From an uncultured Veillonella sp. (lineage in GTDB: Bacteria; Bacillota; Negativicutes; Veillonellales; Veillonellaceae), in contig CAKPSA010000015.1 in assembly GCA_934183145.1 (NCBI GenBank), positions 1-19,892 on the forward strand: 19,892 nt of DNA. Direction: 5' to 3'. Numbering within the stretch: position 1 is the stretch's first letter; each line of letters opens with the position of its first letter. Under the pieces are notes generated by a model. That model saw nothing but the letters and a program-made list of their open reading frames with translations. It searched no databases and had not been told where the DNA came from. The position numbers and the translations under genes are program-made. Positions 8,771 to 15,877 of the stretch are shown in pieces.

Positions 8771-10923
8771 TGGACGCCATACGAGGATTTGTATACCGAA
8801 CTATATATGAGAATACACAACGTACATATTGCGTGTTTGTCCTTAAAGATTATAATGAGGAATACATTACTTGTACTGGTAAATTTGAGTCTCCTAAAGA
8901 AGGGGAGGATATCGAAGTCCGAGGCCGTTATGTAGAGCATGAAAAATACGGTCGTCAATTTGACGCTACTAGTGTAGAAAAATTAAAACCTGATAACATG
9001 GGGGCTGCCAAAACGTATTTATTGAATTTAGGTATTAAAGGTTTTGGTGAAAAGTCTGTAGAAAAGGTTCTCGAGTATTTTGGTATCCGTATTTTAGAGG
9101 TTTTACGAGAGGAACGTCCCGAAGAGATTAAAGATGTTCCTGGACTTCGAAAGAGTGTTAAGGATGAATTATTCAATACCTTACTTGGTGAAGGGATTTT
9201 ATCTGATTTAAATCATTTTTTTGAAAGTCATCATATCTCTTCTAAATGGAGTCGCACTGTATATACCTATTACGGTGTTCAGTCTGTTGCTGTTATTGAG
9301 GATAATCCGTATACCTTGTTACGTGTGGCTCCAGACATGCTTTTTGGTACCGCTGATACGCTAGCAGAACACTTGGGTATTACCGGTAGTGATATGCGTC
9401 GTTTAGAAGCAGGTTTAGAATGGATTTTGCGCAGTTTGGATAATCAAGGGCATACATGTTTGCCTGTTGATCAACTTATTGGTCGTTTAGATGATCTATT
9501 ACAAACTGATGTAGATGATATTGCTAACTTTATTGAAAGCCTCTTGGAGCAAGGTGCGTTATATAGTACATATTATGAAGATATCCTATATATTTACCCT
9601 CCAGAAATGTACGTGTCTGAAGTAGAAAGCGTTCATTATACAAAAGATTTCTTATTAGAAGCAGATCCGATATCTCTTGATATTCCTAGCTTTATAGAAA
9701 AATTTGAAGCTGATAATCATATTACATTTGGGGACGCCCAAAAAGAGGCTATACAGCTATCCTTCTTTGAAAAGTTTTCCCTTATAACTGGTGGACCTGG
9801 TACTGGTAAAACGACGATTATTAAGGCATTAGTAAAGGGCTTCCAACTGGGTGGACTAGGGCGCATTATTCTTTGTGCTCCTACGGGACGTGCAGCTAAA
9901 CGACTTACAGAGGCAACCGAATTTGAGGCTACTACGATTCATAGATTGCTAGTACCTGTTCAAGGCAGTGATTCTTACGACTTTACGAAGAATGAAGATG
10001 ATCCATTAGATATAGATGTTATTATCATTGATGAAGCATCTATGCTCAATGTACGGTTATTCTATTCTTTAATGGCGGCCATTCCAAAGGAAGCTCATGT
10101 CATTATTGTCGGTGACGTTGATCAATTACCACCTATTGGTGCTGGTTTTGTATTAAAAGACTTACTTGATAGTGATTGTGTTCCTTATACACGACTTAAT
10201 CAGATTTATCGACAAAGTTCTGGTAATACTATTGTCGAAAGCGCCTATGCGATTAACCGTGGTGAAATGCCAAATCTGGATAGTGTAAGTGAAGAGTTTT
10301 CCTTTATACCTGTTAAGTCTTACGATATGATGATGAAAGCTATCATCGATGTGTATAAGCGAGAACAAGAGCATGTAGAGGATGAATTAGATATTCAAAT
10401 TATTTCTCCTATGCGACGTGGTGAAGCAGGGAGTGCTTTGATATCTCAATATGTTCAACAAGCAGTAAATCCACCAGATAGCTTAAAGGGTGAAGCACGT
10501 GTCAACGGCATTACCTATAGGGTAGGAGATAAGGTTATTCAAATCCTTAACGACTATGAATTAGAAGTGTTTAATGGTGAAATTGGTGTAATTTACGCTA
10601 TTACACGGACCGATATTTGTATCCGTTTTATCCATAAAGAGGTTCGTCTACCTATTGATGAAGCGCATATGATTATGCCTGCTTATGCTATTACGGTTCA
10701 TAAGAGCCAAGGTAGTGAATATGGTGTAGTTATCATTCCATTTGTTCCACGTTATGGTGGTATGTTACAACGCAATTTGTTGTATACAGCTGTTACGCGT
10801 GCAAAACGGAAGGTTATAATTGTGGGTACTACAAGTGCCATAGAACGTGCTGTACGTACCGTAAATGCTGACGAACGATATACATTGTTTAAAGAACGAC
10901 TACAAGGGAGATGTGATTCGTAA
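8770..10923 (+). CDS. recD2: RecD2-type ATP-dependent DNA helicase
   Basis: RecD2 is a 5'-3' superfamily 1B helicase found in bacteria without a canonical RecBCD-bound RecD; it acts in replication and repair. The 717-aa protein has an N-terminal OB-like part (FVLKDYNEEYITCTGKF), helix-hairpin-helix segments (about 70-200, with GIKGFGEKSVEKVL), Walker A GGPGTGKT (341-348), Walker B IIIDEAS, GDVDQLPPIGAG, and motifs V/VI (VHKSQGSEY, YTAVTRAK). Length is within the family range. Its ATG overlaps the stop of the fusion gene (TAATG), and its stop overlaps comF, so all three are translationally coupled. Confidence 0.95.
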   Translation: MDAIRGFVYRTIYENTQRTYCVFVLKDYNEEYITCTGKFESPKEGEDIEVRGRYVEHEKYGRQFDATSVEKLKPDNMGAAKTYLLNLGIKGFGEKSVEKVLEYFGIRILEVLREERPEEIKDVPGLRKSVKDELFNTLLGEGILSDLNHFFESHHISSKWSRTVYTYYGVQSVAVIEDNPYTLLRVAPDMLFGTADTLAEHLGITGSDMRRLEAGLEWILRSLDNQGHTCLPVDQLIGRLDDLLQTDVDDIANFIESLLEQGALYSTYYEDILYIYPPEMYVSEVESVHYTKDFLLEADPISLDIPSFIEKFEADNHITFGDAQKEAIQLSFFEKFSLITGGPGTGKTTIIKALVKGFQLGGLGRIILCAPTGRAAKRLTEATEFEATTIHRLLVPVQGSDSYDFTKNEDDPLDIDVIIIDEASMLNVRLFYSLMAAIPKEAHVIIVGDVDQLPPIGAGFVLKDLLDSDCVPYTRLNQIYRQSSGNTIVESAYAINRGEMPNLDSVSEEFSFIPVKSYDMMMKAIIDVYKREQEHVEDELDIQIISPMRRGEAGSALISQYVQQAVNPPDSLKGEARVNGITYRVGDKVIQILNDYELEVFNGEIGVIYAITRTDICIRFIHKEVRLPIDEAHMIMPAYAITVHKSQGSEYGVVIIPFVPRYGGMLQRNLLYTAVTRAKRKVIIVGTTSAIERAVRTVNADERYTLFKERLQGRCDS

Positions 10924-11618
10924 TGAGTCTTTGGGATTTCCTATTTCCACCTGTATGTCCTCACTGTGGGACTTCTGTAGCAACGCAAGGGGATTGGTGT
11001 GAAACTTGTTTTAAAGATCTATTACATATTCGTCACGTGCCACAAAAATTTTTGCATTATGTAGATGATGTATGTGTACTGGCGGATTATCGTGGTGGTC
11101 TAAAGTCTATGATATACGATGTAAAATTTAATGAAAAAAAGGAGCAGTCCAAAGGGGCTGCTCCTTTTTTAGCATCGTACAACTTTTACATGAAATATGA
11201 TGAGTTTAATATTGTAAATGGCAATTGTAAAACTATATATGATTATATAGTTCCCGTACCTTCAAGTGAGACTAAGAAGAAAAAGAGAGGCTATAATCAG
11301 GTTGATTTATTTTTTAAGAAATGGGCATATGCACTAGGTAAAATTGATAAACCATATTTTGAATGGTTTGATTGTATATATAAGTTTGATACTACTAATG
11401 ATATGTGGTCATTAACACATAAAGAACGATATCAAAATATAGATAATGCTTTTGTAATTAAAGCAGAGTACAAAGATATTGATGTATCCCAAAAGCGTAT
11501 TTTAATTGTCGATGACATTTACACTACAGGGGCAACAATAGAATCTGTAGCAAAGGTTCTTAGGTCTTATAATCCTAGTAGACTTGATGGCTTGACACTA
11601 GCTAGCGGTAGTTTTTAA
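10923..11618 (+). CDS. comF: ComF/ComFC family phosphoribosyltransferase-fold protein
   Basis: ComFC-type proteins are needed for DNA uptake during transformation and carry a Zn-binding N-terminus plus a PRTase domain. Here C12, C15, C26 and C29 form the zinc knuckle, VPVPSS and KKRGYNQ fall in the middle, and ILIVDDIYTTGAT (about 192-204) is the PRPP-binding loop. The family's usual Q-x-x-L region is weak (DMWSLTHKERYQN is present). Residues 71-83 are encoded by a perfect terminator-shaped hairpin (see 11135-11170), and the sequence after it is more AT-rich. The ATG overlaps the recD2 stop. The reading frame is intact, so it is not called a pseudogene. Confidence 0.88.
   Translation: MSLWDFLFPPVCPHCGTSVATQGDWCETCFKDLLHIRHVPQKFLHYVDDVCVLADYRGGLKSMIYDVKFNEKKEQSKGAAPFLASYNFYMKYDEFNIVNGNCKTIYDYIVPVPSSETKKKKRGYNQVDLFFKKWAYALGKIDKPYFEWFDCIYKFDTTNDMWSLTHKERYQNIDNAFVIKAEYKDIDVSQKRILIVDDIYTTGATIESVAKVLRSYNPSRLDGLTLASGSF
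11135..11170 (+). terminator. Strong terminator-like hairpin inside comF
   Basis: The 16-bp stem pairs 11135-11150 with 11155-11170 around an AAAG loop. It has a GGAGCAG/CTGCTCC core, one G-T pair and six A-T pairs at the base, so TTTTTT ends the 3' arm. The A-tract before it gives a U-tract on the opposite strand too, so it looks bidirectional. It is about 210 nt inside the comF coding sequence. Shape is seen directly; activity is inferred. Confidence 0.7.
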
Positions 11619-11629
11619 ATATATAGAAA

Positions 11630-11655
11630 AAGCGTCCACCTTATGGTGAACGCTT
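11630..11655. terminator. Shared convergent terminator between comF and the HD-GYP gene
   Basis: AAGCGTCCACC (11630-11640) pairs with GGTGAACGCTT (11645-11655) with one mismatch around TTAT. Read on the - strand the stem is followed by TTTTT, so it should terminate the HD-GYP gene. Read on the + strand it is followed by AATTATAAT and would be weaker for comF. Confidence 0.75.
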
Positions 11656-11665
11656 AATTATAATA

Positions 11666-12268
11666 TTAGCCTAAAACATCGATAAATGCTTTTACTACAT
11701 CTGGATCGAAAAGGGAACCAGACGCACTAAAGAGTTCTTCTTTTGCTTTTGCTTTTGTTTTTGCCCAAAACTCTGTGGATGGATTAACAGTTGTATCGTA
11801 ATAATCCGCAACAGCAATGATTCTAGCCCCTAGTGGGATATTTGCACCACGCAAATGTTTAGGGTAACCAGAGCCATCCCATTTTTCATGGTGGTACCGA
11901 ATATAAGGCAAGATTTGTTGGCAACAAGGGTAGTTTTCAATCATATTGGCACCACTTGCAGCATGTTGCTTATACTTAGACATTTCTTGTTTATTGAGAT
12001 ATGGAGATTTTTGAATTAATGCATTTGGTACCATTAATAGCCCTACGTCATGGAGTAAAGCTGCATGGCGAATTTGCTCAATTTCATTTAATGGTAGACC
12101 CATTTTAGCAGCGATACTAACTGCATAGTTTGAAACCTGGATAGAATGCGTGTACAGATGATAGCTTTTCATTTGTATCATCTGCAAGAGCTGAGCACTA
12201 ATGGCTTCTAAACTGTCCTTCTCCAGTTCGTACAACCCAGATGGTTGCATTAATGATAACATAAACAT
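11666..12268 (-). CDS. HD-GYP domain protein (putative cyclic-di-GMP phosphodiesterase)
   Basis: This 200-aa protein is essentially a lone HD-GYP domain. The metal-binding set is present: H41, H73-D74 (in HDVG), H102, H126-H127, and D155 (in IAVADYYD); DGSGYP (131-136) is the GYP signature and FDPDVVKAF ends the domain. HD-GYP proteins hydrolyse cyclic-di-GMP. The lysine that normally follows HDxG is leucine here (L77), and the usual DALTSDRPYR stretch is replaced by DTTVNPSTEF, so catalysis and substrate are unproven. There is no N-terminal sensor domain or membrane segment. On the - strand AAAGGGG lies 6 nt before the ATG. It is the only convincing - strand gene here. Confidence 0.85.
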   Translation of the reverse strand: MFMLSLMQPSGLYELEKDSLEAISAQLLQMIQMKSYHLYTHSIQVSNYAVSIAAKMGLPLNEIEQIRHAALLHDVGLLMVPNALIQKSPYLNKQEMSKYKQHAASGANMIENYPCCQQILPYIRYHHEKWDGSGYPKHLRGANIPLGARIIAVADYYDTTVNPSTEFWAKTKAKAKEELFSASGSLFDPDVVKAFIDVLG

Positions 12269-12293
12269 AATAAACCCCTTTAACTAACATGTA

Positions 12294-12326
12294 GAACATA
12301 TGGTACAACCCCTCGTACTTATGTTC
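12294..12326 (-). promoter_or_regulatory. Hairpin in the 5' leader of the HD-GYP gene
   Basis: GAACATA (12294-12300) and GTAC (12303-12306) pair with GTAC (12315-12318) and TATGTTC (12320-12326) around an 8-nt loop, with a small internal loop. In the - strand mRNA the loop contains GAGGGGTT, an SD-like sequence that is not the one next to the start codon. It may be a leader regulatory structure or a protein-binding palindrome. Confidence 0.4.
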
Positions 12327-12368
12327 ATATCGTACAACTTTAGGCCGTTCTTATTTAATAGTATACAA

Positions 12369-12397
12369 ATTATACACCATAAATAATATTTTGTGTA
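12369..12397 (-). promoter_or_regulatory. Probable sigma-A promoter of the HD-GYP gene
   Basis: On the - strand, TACACA (-35, at 12392-12397, 4 of 6 consensus) and a perfect TATAAT (-10, at 12369-12374) are 17 bp apart. Transcription would start near 12362 and give a leader of about 94 nt. Confidence 0.6.
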
Positions 12398-12452
12398 TGA
12401 TACGTATGTTCTATTATATATATTGTATTCATATTTAGCATACAAAAAATAA

Positions 12453-12484
12453 TTGACATTTTGAGAATGTACTAAATATAGTAC
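12453..12484 (+). promoter_or_regulatory. Promoter-like element overlapped by two short inverted repeats
   Basis: TTGACA (12453-12458) and TATAGT (12477-12482) are 18 bp apart. ACATT-N5-AATGT (12456-12470) overlaps the -35, and GTACT-N6-AGTAC (12469-12484) overlaps the -10. This is the layout of a repressor-controlled promoter, but no gene follows for over 600 bp other than the structured RNA, which has its own promoter. Confidence 0.4.
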
Positions 12485-12580
12485 TTAAAAATATTAATTT
12501 TATAAATATTAAAGTAATATGAAGAATATTTTAGTTTTTCTATGACAATTTTCTATACATACGAAAAAAGGGTTGCAAAA

Positions 12581-12607
12581 TTTATTCTCATACAAATGAG
12601 AAATAAA
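12581..12607. repeat. Imperfect palindrome, possible operator
   Basis: TTTATTCTCAT (12581-12591) is mirrored by ATGAGAAATAAA (12596-12607) with a single extra A and a 4-nt ACAA centre. There is no T-tract after it, so a terminator is unlikely. It lies 66 bp before the -35 of the structured RNA promoter and could be a regulator site. Confidence 0.4.
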
Positions 12608-12672
12608 CGTTATTATGTTCGATATAGTAATAGATTTTGTGTATTTTGCTAAACTATATATCTTTATAAATC

Positions 12673-12701
12673 TAGACATGAATTAGGTTATTCTTTATAA
12701 T
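12673..12701 (+). promoter_or_regulatory. Strong sigma-A promoter of the structured RNA
   Basis: TAGACA (12673-12678, 5 of 6 consensus) and a perfect TATAAT (12696-12701) are 17 bp apart. The predicted start (about 12707-12709) coincides with the first base of the RNA's closing stem, which supports an independent transcript. Confidence 0.8.
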
Positions 12702-12706
12702 ACGTC

Positions 12707-12939
12707 TATACGGGTCTGTGGTTGAAAGTCGATGCCAGTCGCAGGCAAAACGATCCACATAAGCAACCCAAGGGGTTGTGAGCATGGTGCGGCTTAGGTG
12801 TAAGTCCTGCCGGTAAAACCGAGAGGGGTAGTAGTGGGGAGTCTCGGACTTATGAGCGAACCCTCCAGCAGGCGAGTGTGGGGGCAAAGACCAGGTCAGC
12901 CGTATACGGGCACATGAGGCTTTTCTCATGTGCTTTTTT
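12707..12939 (+). ncRNA. Structured noncoding RNA, probable raiA-motif RNA
   Basis: A GC-richer block in AT-rich surroundings, with no plausible ORF. TATACGG (12707-12713) pairs with CCGTATA (12900-12906), continued by CTG/CAG and TGGTT/GACCA, closing a domain of about 200 nt. Inside are hairpins: GCC-N7-GGC (flanked by TCG/CGA), CAACCC-AAG-GGGTTG, CGGC-tt-AGG with CCT-GCCG, and CCGAGA with TCTCGG. An own promoter precedes it and a terminator follows directly. The hallmarks of RNase P RNA, tmRNA, SRP RNA, T-box and cobalamin or lysine riboswitches are absent. Location between comF and hpf (raiA), the closed fold and the size match raiA-motif RNAs, which are known from this locus in Firmicutes. 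The structured RNA is nearly certain; the family name is inferred from context, not from an alignment. Confidence 0.75.
12910..12939 (+). terminator. Intrinsic terminator of the structured RNA
   Basis: GCACATGAG (12910-12918) pairs perfectly with CTCATGTGC (12925-12933) around a 6-nt loop and is followed by TTTTTT (12934-12939). It begins three bases after the 3' arm of the closing stem. Confidence 0.92.
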
Positions 12940-13093
12940 CTTTTTATACATCTGTATATTTAAAAATGGTGGTAAATCCGATTCTTATGGGAAAGTTTTT
13001 ATACATTTATGTTATAAATATTCAATAAGTGCATAAAAATAAAATATAAATATAGTGATTAATTGATATTTAAAAGATTTCTATACAAAATTA

Positions 13094-13121
13094 TTGACAT
13101 ATTTATACTAAGTGATATACT
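13094..13121 (+). promoter_or_regulatory. Promoter of the amino-acid ABC transporter operon
   Basis: A perfect -35 TTGACA (13094-13099) and -10 TATACT (13116-13121) with an extended TGA motif (13113-13115) are 16 bp apart. The leader would be only about 36 nt, leaving no room for a riboswitch, so the upstream RNA is not a leader of this operon. Confidence 0.85.
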
Positions 13122-13163
13122 AGTGTAATAAAAATAGTTAGTTAAGTAAATGAGGATGATTTG

Positions 13164-13970
13164 ATGTTAAATAGTAAACTAAAGAAATTAATCATTGGTG
13201 GTTTTATGTTAGTAATGGCCGGTACGGTTATTGGCGGATGTGGCTCTTCCTCTCAAACAACTTCTAACAAACTAATAGTTGGTACTAATGCTACATTTGT
13301 TCCATTTGAGTTTAAAGATGAGAAAACTCAAGATTATACTGGTTTTGATATTGAACTTATTCGTGCAATTGGTAAACGTCTTAATAAGGATGTGGAACTT
13401 AAAAATGTTGCATTTGATGCTTTGATTCCAGCACTAAATACACATGATATTGATGTAGCAGCATCTGGTATGACAATTACAAAAGCTAGAAGTGAAAAAG
13501 TATTGTTCTCTTCTCCGTACTATGAAAATGCCCTTGCTGTAGTATATAAAGATGGTGCAAACATCACATCTCTTGATGATCTTAAAGGTAAAAAAATTGC
13601 AGCTCAATTAGGTACTACTGGTGCAGATTTAGCACATAAAATCGAAGGGACTACTGTAAAAGAGTTTGACCATAGTAATGAAGCTTTGTTAGAATTACAA
13701 AATGGTGGAGCTGATGCAACTGTTATTGATTTGCCTGTGGCTCAATATTACAGTACTAAACATCCAGATCAACACATTAAATTTATGGCATATCCAAATA
13801 CAAAAGAATATTTGGGCATAGCAATTAATAAAGATAATAAAGACTTGCAAGAACAAATTAATAAAGCAATTGCCGATATGAAGGCTGATGGTGAATTTAA
13901 TACATTATATAAAAAATGGTTTAATGTAGATGCACCTGCTGATATGCCAGTAGTGGTAGAATTTAAATAA
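13164..13970 (+). CDS. Polar amino-acid ABC transporter substrate-binding lipoprotein
   Basis: This is the extracytoplasmic binding component of an amino-acid importer (SBP_bac_3 family, glutamine/polar amino acid type). A basic N-terminus, hydrophobic segment and lipobox VIGGC (cysteine 26) predict a lipid anchor. The mature part has VGTNATFVPFEF, GFDIELIRAIGKRL, the SGMTITKARSEKVLFSSPYY signature (its Arg normally binds the ligand carboxylate), QLGTTGAD and DATVIDLPVA. A TTG at 13161 also opens the frame, but GAGG (13152-13155) is 8 nt from the ATG at 13164, which is preferred. Specificity (glutamine, cystine, arginine or other) cannot be read from sequence alone. Permease and ATPase follow directly. 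Confidence 0.93.
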   Translation: MLNSKLKKLIIGGFMLVMAGTVIGGCGSSSQTTSNKLIVGTNATFVPFEFKDEKTQDYTGFDIELIRAIGKRLNKDVELKNVAFDALIPALNTHDIDVAASGMTITKARSEKVLFSSPYYENALAVVYKDGANITSLDDLKGKKIAAQLGTTGADLAHKIEGTTVKEFDHSNEALLELQNGGADATVIDLPVAQYYSTKHPDQHIKFMAYPNTKEYLGIAINKDNKDLQEQINKAIADMKADGEFNTLYKKWFNVDAPADMPVVVEFK

Positions 13971-13981
13971 TAGGAGAGATT

Positions 13982-14638
13982 ATGAGTTTTAATTGGGGTT
14001 TAATTGCGGATAATTTACCGCTCTTATTACAAGGTGCACTTGTAACCGTTGAAATTACAGCTATGTCTGTTGGCTGTGGTTTCTTTATTGGTTTATTAGT
14101 AGCCTTAGCAAATTTATCTAAATTTACTGTAGTTAGATTATTAGCAAAATGTTATGTAGATATCATTCGTGGTACACCACTATTGGTACAAATCTTCTTG
14201 ATTTATTTTGCATTGCCAATGATTACAGGACAACGTATTGATCCATTTATTGCAGCAGTTACCGCATGTAGTATTAACTCTGGTGCATATGTGTCTGAAA
14301 TCTTCCGTGCTGGTATTCAATCTATCGATAAAGGCCAAATGGAAGCAGGTCGATCTCTTGGTTTAACTTGGGGTCAAACTATGCGCTACATCATCATGCC
14401 ACAAGCTTTTAAAGCAATTATCCCGCCATTGGGTAATGAATTCATCGCTATGTTGAAAGACTCTTCCTTGGTTTCTGTAATTGGTTTCGAAGAATTGACA
14501 CGTCGTGGTCAATTGATTATTGCAAAAACATATGCATCCTTTGAAATCTGGGGTACAGTTGCTGTTATTTACCTTATTATGACAGTAACGATTTCACAAT
14601 TGGTTGGTTACCTTGAAAGGAAATATAGCATTAAATGA
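13982..14638 (+). CDS. Amino-acid ABC transporter permease (His/Glu/Gln/Arg family)
   Basis: The 218-aa integral membrane protein shows several hydrophobic helices and the cytoplasmic EAA-loop region ([35 protein letters not shown] shortened: EAGRSLGL, then IIMPQA) that contacts the ATPase. The segment [20 protein letters not shown] is characteristic of GlnP/HisM-type permeases. AGGAGAG precedes the ATG, 11 nt after the binding-protein stop. A single permease gene suggests a homodimeric channel. Its stop overlaps the ATPase start (ATGA). Confidence 0.95.
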   Translation: MSFNWGLIADNLPLLLQGALVTVEITAMSVGCGFFIGLLVALANLSKFTVVRLLAKCYVDIIRGTPLLVQIFLIYFALPMITGQRIDPFIAAVTACSINSGAYVSEIFRAGIQSIDKGQMEAGRSLGLTWGQTMRYIIMPQAFKAIIPPLGNEFIAMLKDSSLVSVIGFEELTRRGQLIIAKTYASFEIWGTVAVIYLIMTVTISQLVGYLERKYSIK

Positions 14639-15354
14639 TTAAATTAGAAAATGTACATAAATCCTTTGGTAAAAATGAAGTATTAAAGGGCATCGATTTA
14701 CATATAGAACAAGGTCAAGTTGTTGTTATTATAGGTCCATCTGGTTCTGGTAAAAGTACGGTGTTGCGTACTATGAATTATTTAGAAGAGCCTACGTCTG
14801 GCAAGGTAATTGTAGATGGTATGGATTTATCTGATAAGTCTAAACTCAATGAAGTTCGTGCTGAAGTGGGGATGGTATTCCAAAACTTTAATCTTTTCCC
14901 GCATATGACTGTAATGGAGAACCTTACACTAGCTCAAACTAAGGTACGTAAAACATCTAGTGATGAAGCTAAGAAAATTGGACAAGCTTTACTTGATCGT
15001 GTAGGGTTAGGTGATAAGGCTAATGCATATCCTGATTCTTTATCTGGTGGTCAAAAGCAACGTGTGGCTATTGCCCGTGCTCTAGCGATGAAACCAAAAG
15101 TTATGCTATTTGATGAACCTACATCTGCACTCGATCCTGAAATGGTTCGTGAAGTTCTAGATGTAATGAAATCTCTAGCAGAAGAAGGAATGACGATGGT
15201 TATCGTTACTCATGAAATGGGCTTTGCCAAAGAAGTAGCTGACCGTGTATTATTTGTTGACGGTGGATTAATCTTGGAAGACGATACTCCTGAAAAGGTA
15301 TTTGATACTCCAACAAATGATAGAACAAAACTTTTCTTATCGAAAATTTTATAA
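14635..15354 (+). CDS. glnQ: Amino-acid ABC transporter ATP-binding protein (GlnQ-type)
   Basis: The 239-aa cytoplasmic ATPase powers the importer. Walker [10 protein letters not shown] (34-42), Q-loop [13 protein letters not shown], signature [15 protein letters not shown] (about 136-150), Walker [15 protein letters not shown] (about 156-169) and H-loop THEMGFA are all present. The start overlaps the permease stop by ATGA; the only SD-like sequence (GAAAGGAA) is some distance upstream, so coupling is likely. The symbol reflects family resemblance, not proven glutamine transport. Confidence 0.94.
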   Translation: MIKLENVHKSFGKNEVLKGIDLHIEQGQVVVIIGPSGSGKSTVLRTMNYLEEPTSGKVIVDGMDLSDKSKLNEVRAEVGMVFQNFNLFPHMTVMENLTLAQTKVRKTSSDEAKKIGQALLDRVGLGDKANAYPDSLSGGQKQRVAIARALAMKPKVMLFDEPTSALDPEMVREVLDVMKSLAEEGMTMVIVTHEMGFAKEVADRVLFVDGGLILEDDTPEKVFDTPTNDRTKLFLSKIL

Positions 15355-15371
15355 TAATCTTTTCTAACATG

Positions 15372-15413
15372 AAAGGAAGTAAATTCTTGAGTTCGGAATT
15401 TGCTTCCTTTTTT
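15372..15413 (+). terminator. Terminator of the ABC transporter operon
   Basis: GGAAGTAAATTC (15375-15386) pairs with GAATTTGCTTCC (15396-15407), one T-G pair, 9-nt loop, extended by AAA/TTT and followed by a T-tract. It lies 18 nt after the glnQ-type stop. Confidence 0.93.
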
Positions 15414-15793
15414 ATTATTTTTAAAGGTAACTAAATTTGTAGATATTAAATTTCATGATATGTAAATTGGTTTATACCTATTAATATATTTGATGACTTA
15501 TTTTGGTCGCATCTGTTTAAGCCTTGCAAATAAGCTCTTTTAAAGATTTCTTAATCTATAAAATACGATTATTGCTATAAATATTTGTGATATATAAATA
15601 TTTTATACATGTATATTTTAAAGTAATAATTTTTAATTCATATATATTTATGATTATAAAATTATGTAATAATTTTATATGCTGTTCGCAAATATTTATA
15701 ATATAGATAAATAAAGGGTTTTTATTTATTTTTTTGTGCGAAGTTGTGGATAGGACATACTTGTATATTCATTAAAAGTGTTAATATTATTGT
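15414..15793. other. AT-rich intergenic stretch, no gene recognised
   Basis: About 380 bp of very AT-rich sequence with stops in all frames. The only ordered element seen is the nested inverted repeat at 15685-15742. No tRNA, known riboswitch or conserved peptide was recognised. Confidence 0.6.
15685..15742. repeat. Nested inverted repeat with AT-only core
   Basis: Outer arms TTCGCA (15685-15690) and TGCGAA (15737-15742) enclose inner arms ATAAATAAA (15707-15715) and TTTATTTAT (15721-15729) around GGGTT, followed by a T-tract (15730-15735). The inner hairpin could be a weak terminator; the outer arms make chance less likely. Confidence 0.4.
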
Positions 15794-15822
15794 TTGATAT
15801 TTTATACATGCTGTGTTATGAT
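15794..15822 (+). promoter_or_regulatory. Promoter of the cold-shock gene
   Basis: TTGATA (15794-15799) and TATGAT (15817-15822) are 17 bp apart, and TGT before the -10 makes an extended motif. The predicted leader is about 50 nt, too short for an E. coli-like long cold-shock leader. Confidence 0.8.
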
Positions 15823-15877
15823 ACAAGTGTAGTGCAAGACAGTAAGACAATATATATATTTTTAGGAGGATGTTACC

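Larger units (their letters stand above)
12420..12690. other. AT-rich intergenic stretch with operator-like repeats, no gene seen
   Basis: No credible reading frame was found. Visible elements are a TTGACA/TATAGT promoter-like pair (12453-12482) crossed by two inverted repeats, and an imperfect palindrome at 12581-12607. The stretch ends at the promoter of the structured RNA. Confidence 0.6.

Noticed and set aside
10923..11618. comF as a pseudogene because of the internal terminator-like hairpin
   Set aside because: The frame is intact, with zinc-binding cysteines and the PRPP loop conserved on both sides of the hairpin.
12294..12305. LexA-like box (GAACATATGGTA)
   Set aside because: The second half does not match the GAAC-N4-GTTC consensus and the neighbouring gene is not a typical SOS gene.
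12780..12830. Group II intron-like words (GTGCGGC, AGGTGTAAGTCCT)
   Set aside because: The unit is only about 230 nt, has no recognisable domain V or reverse transcriptase, and ends in an intrinsic terminator.
12672..12929. 85-codon open frame on the - strand
   Set aside because: It lies exactly antisense to the structured RNA, has no ribosome binding site and no recognisable protein pattern; the base-paired RNA with promoter and terminator explains the region better.
12707..12939. Riboswitch or T-box leader for the amino-acid ABC operon
   Set aside because: The ABC operon has its own strong promoter downstream of the RNA's terminator, and hallmark motifs of T-box, lysine, cobalamin or glycine riboswitches are absent.
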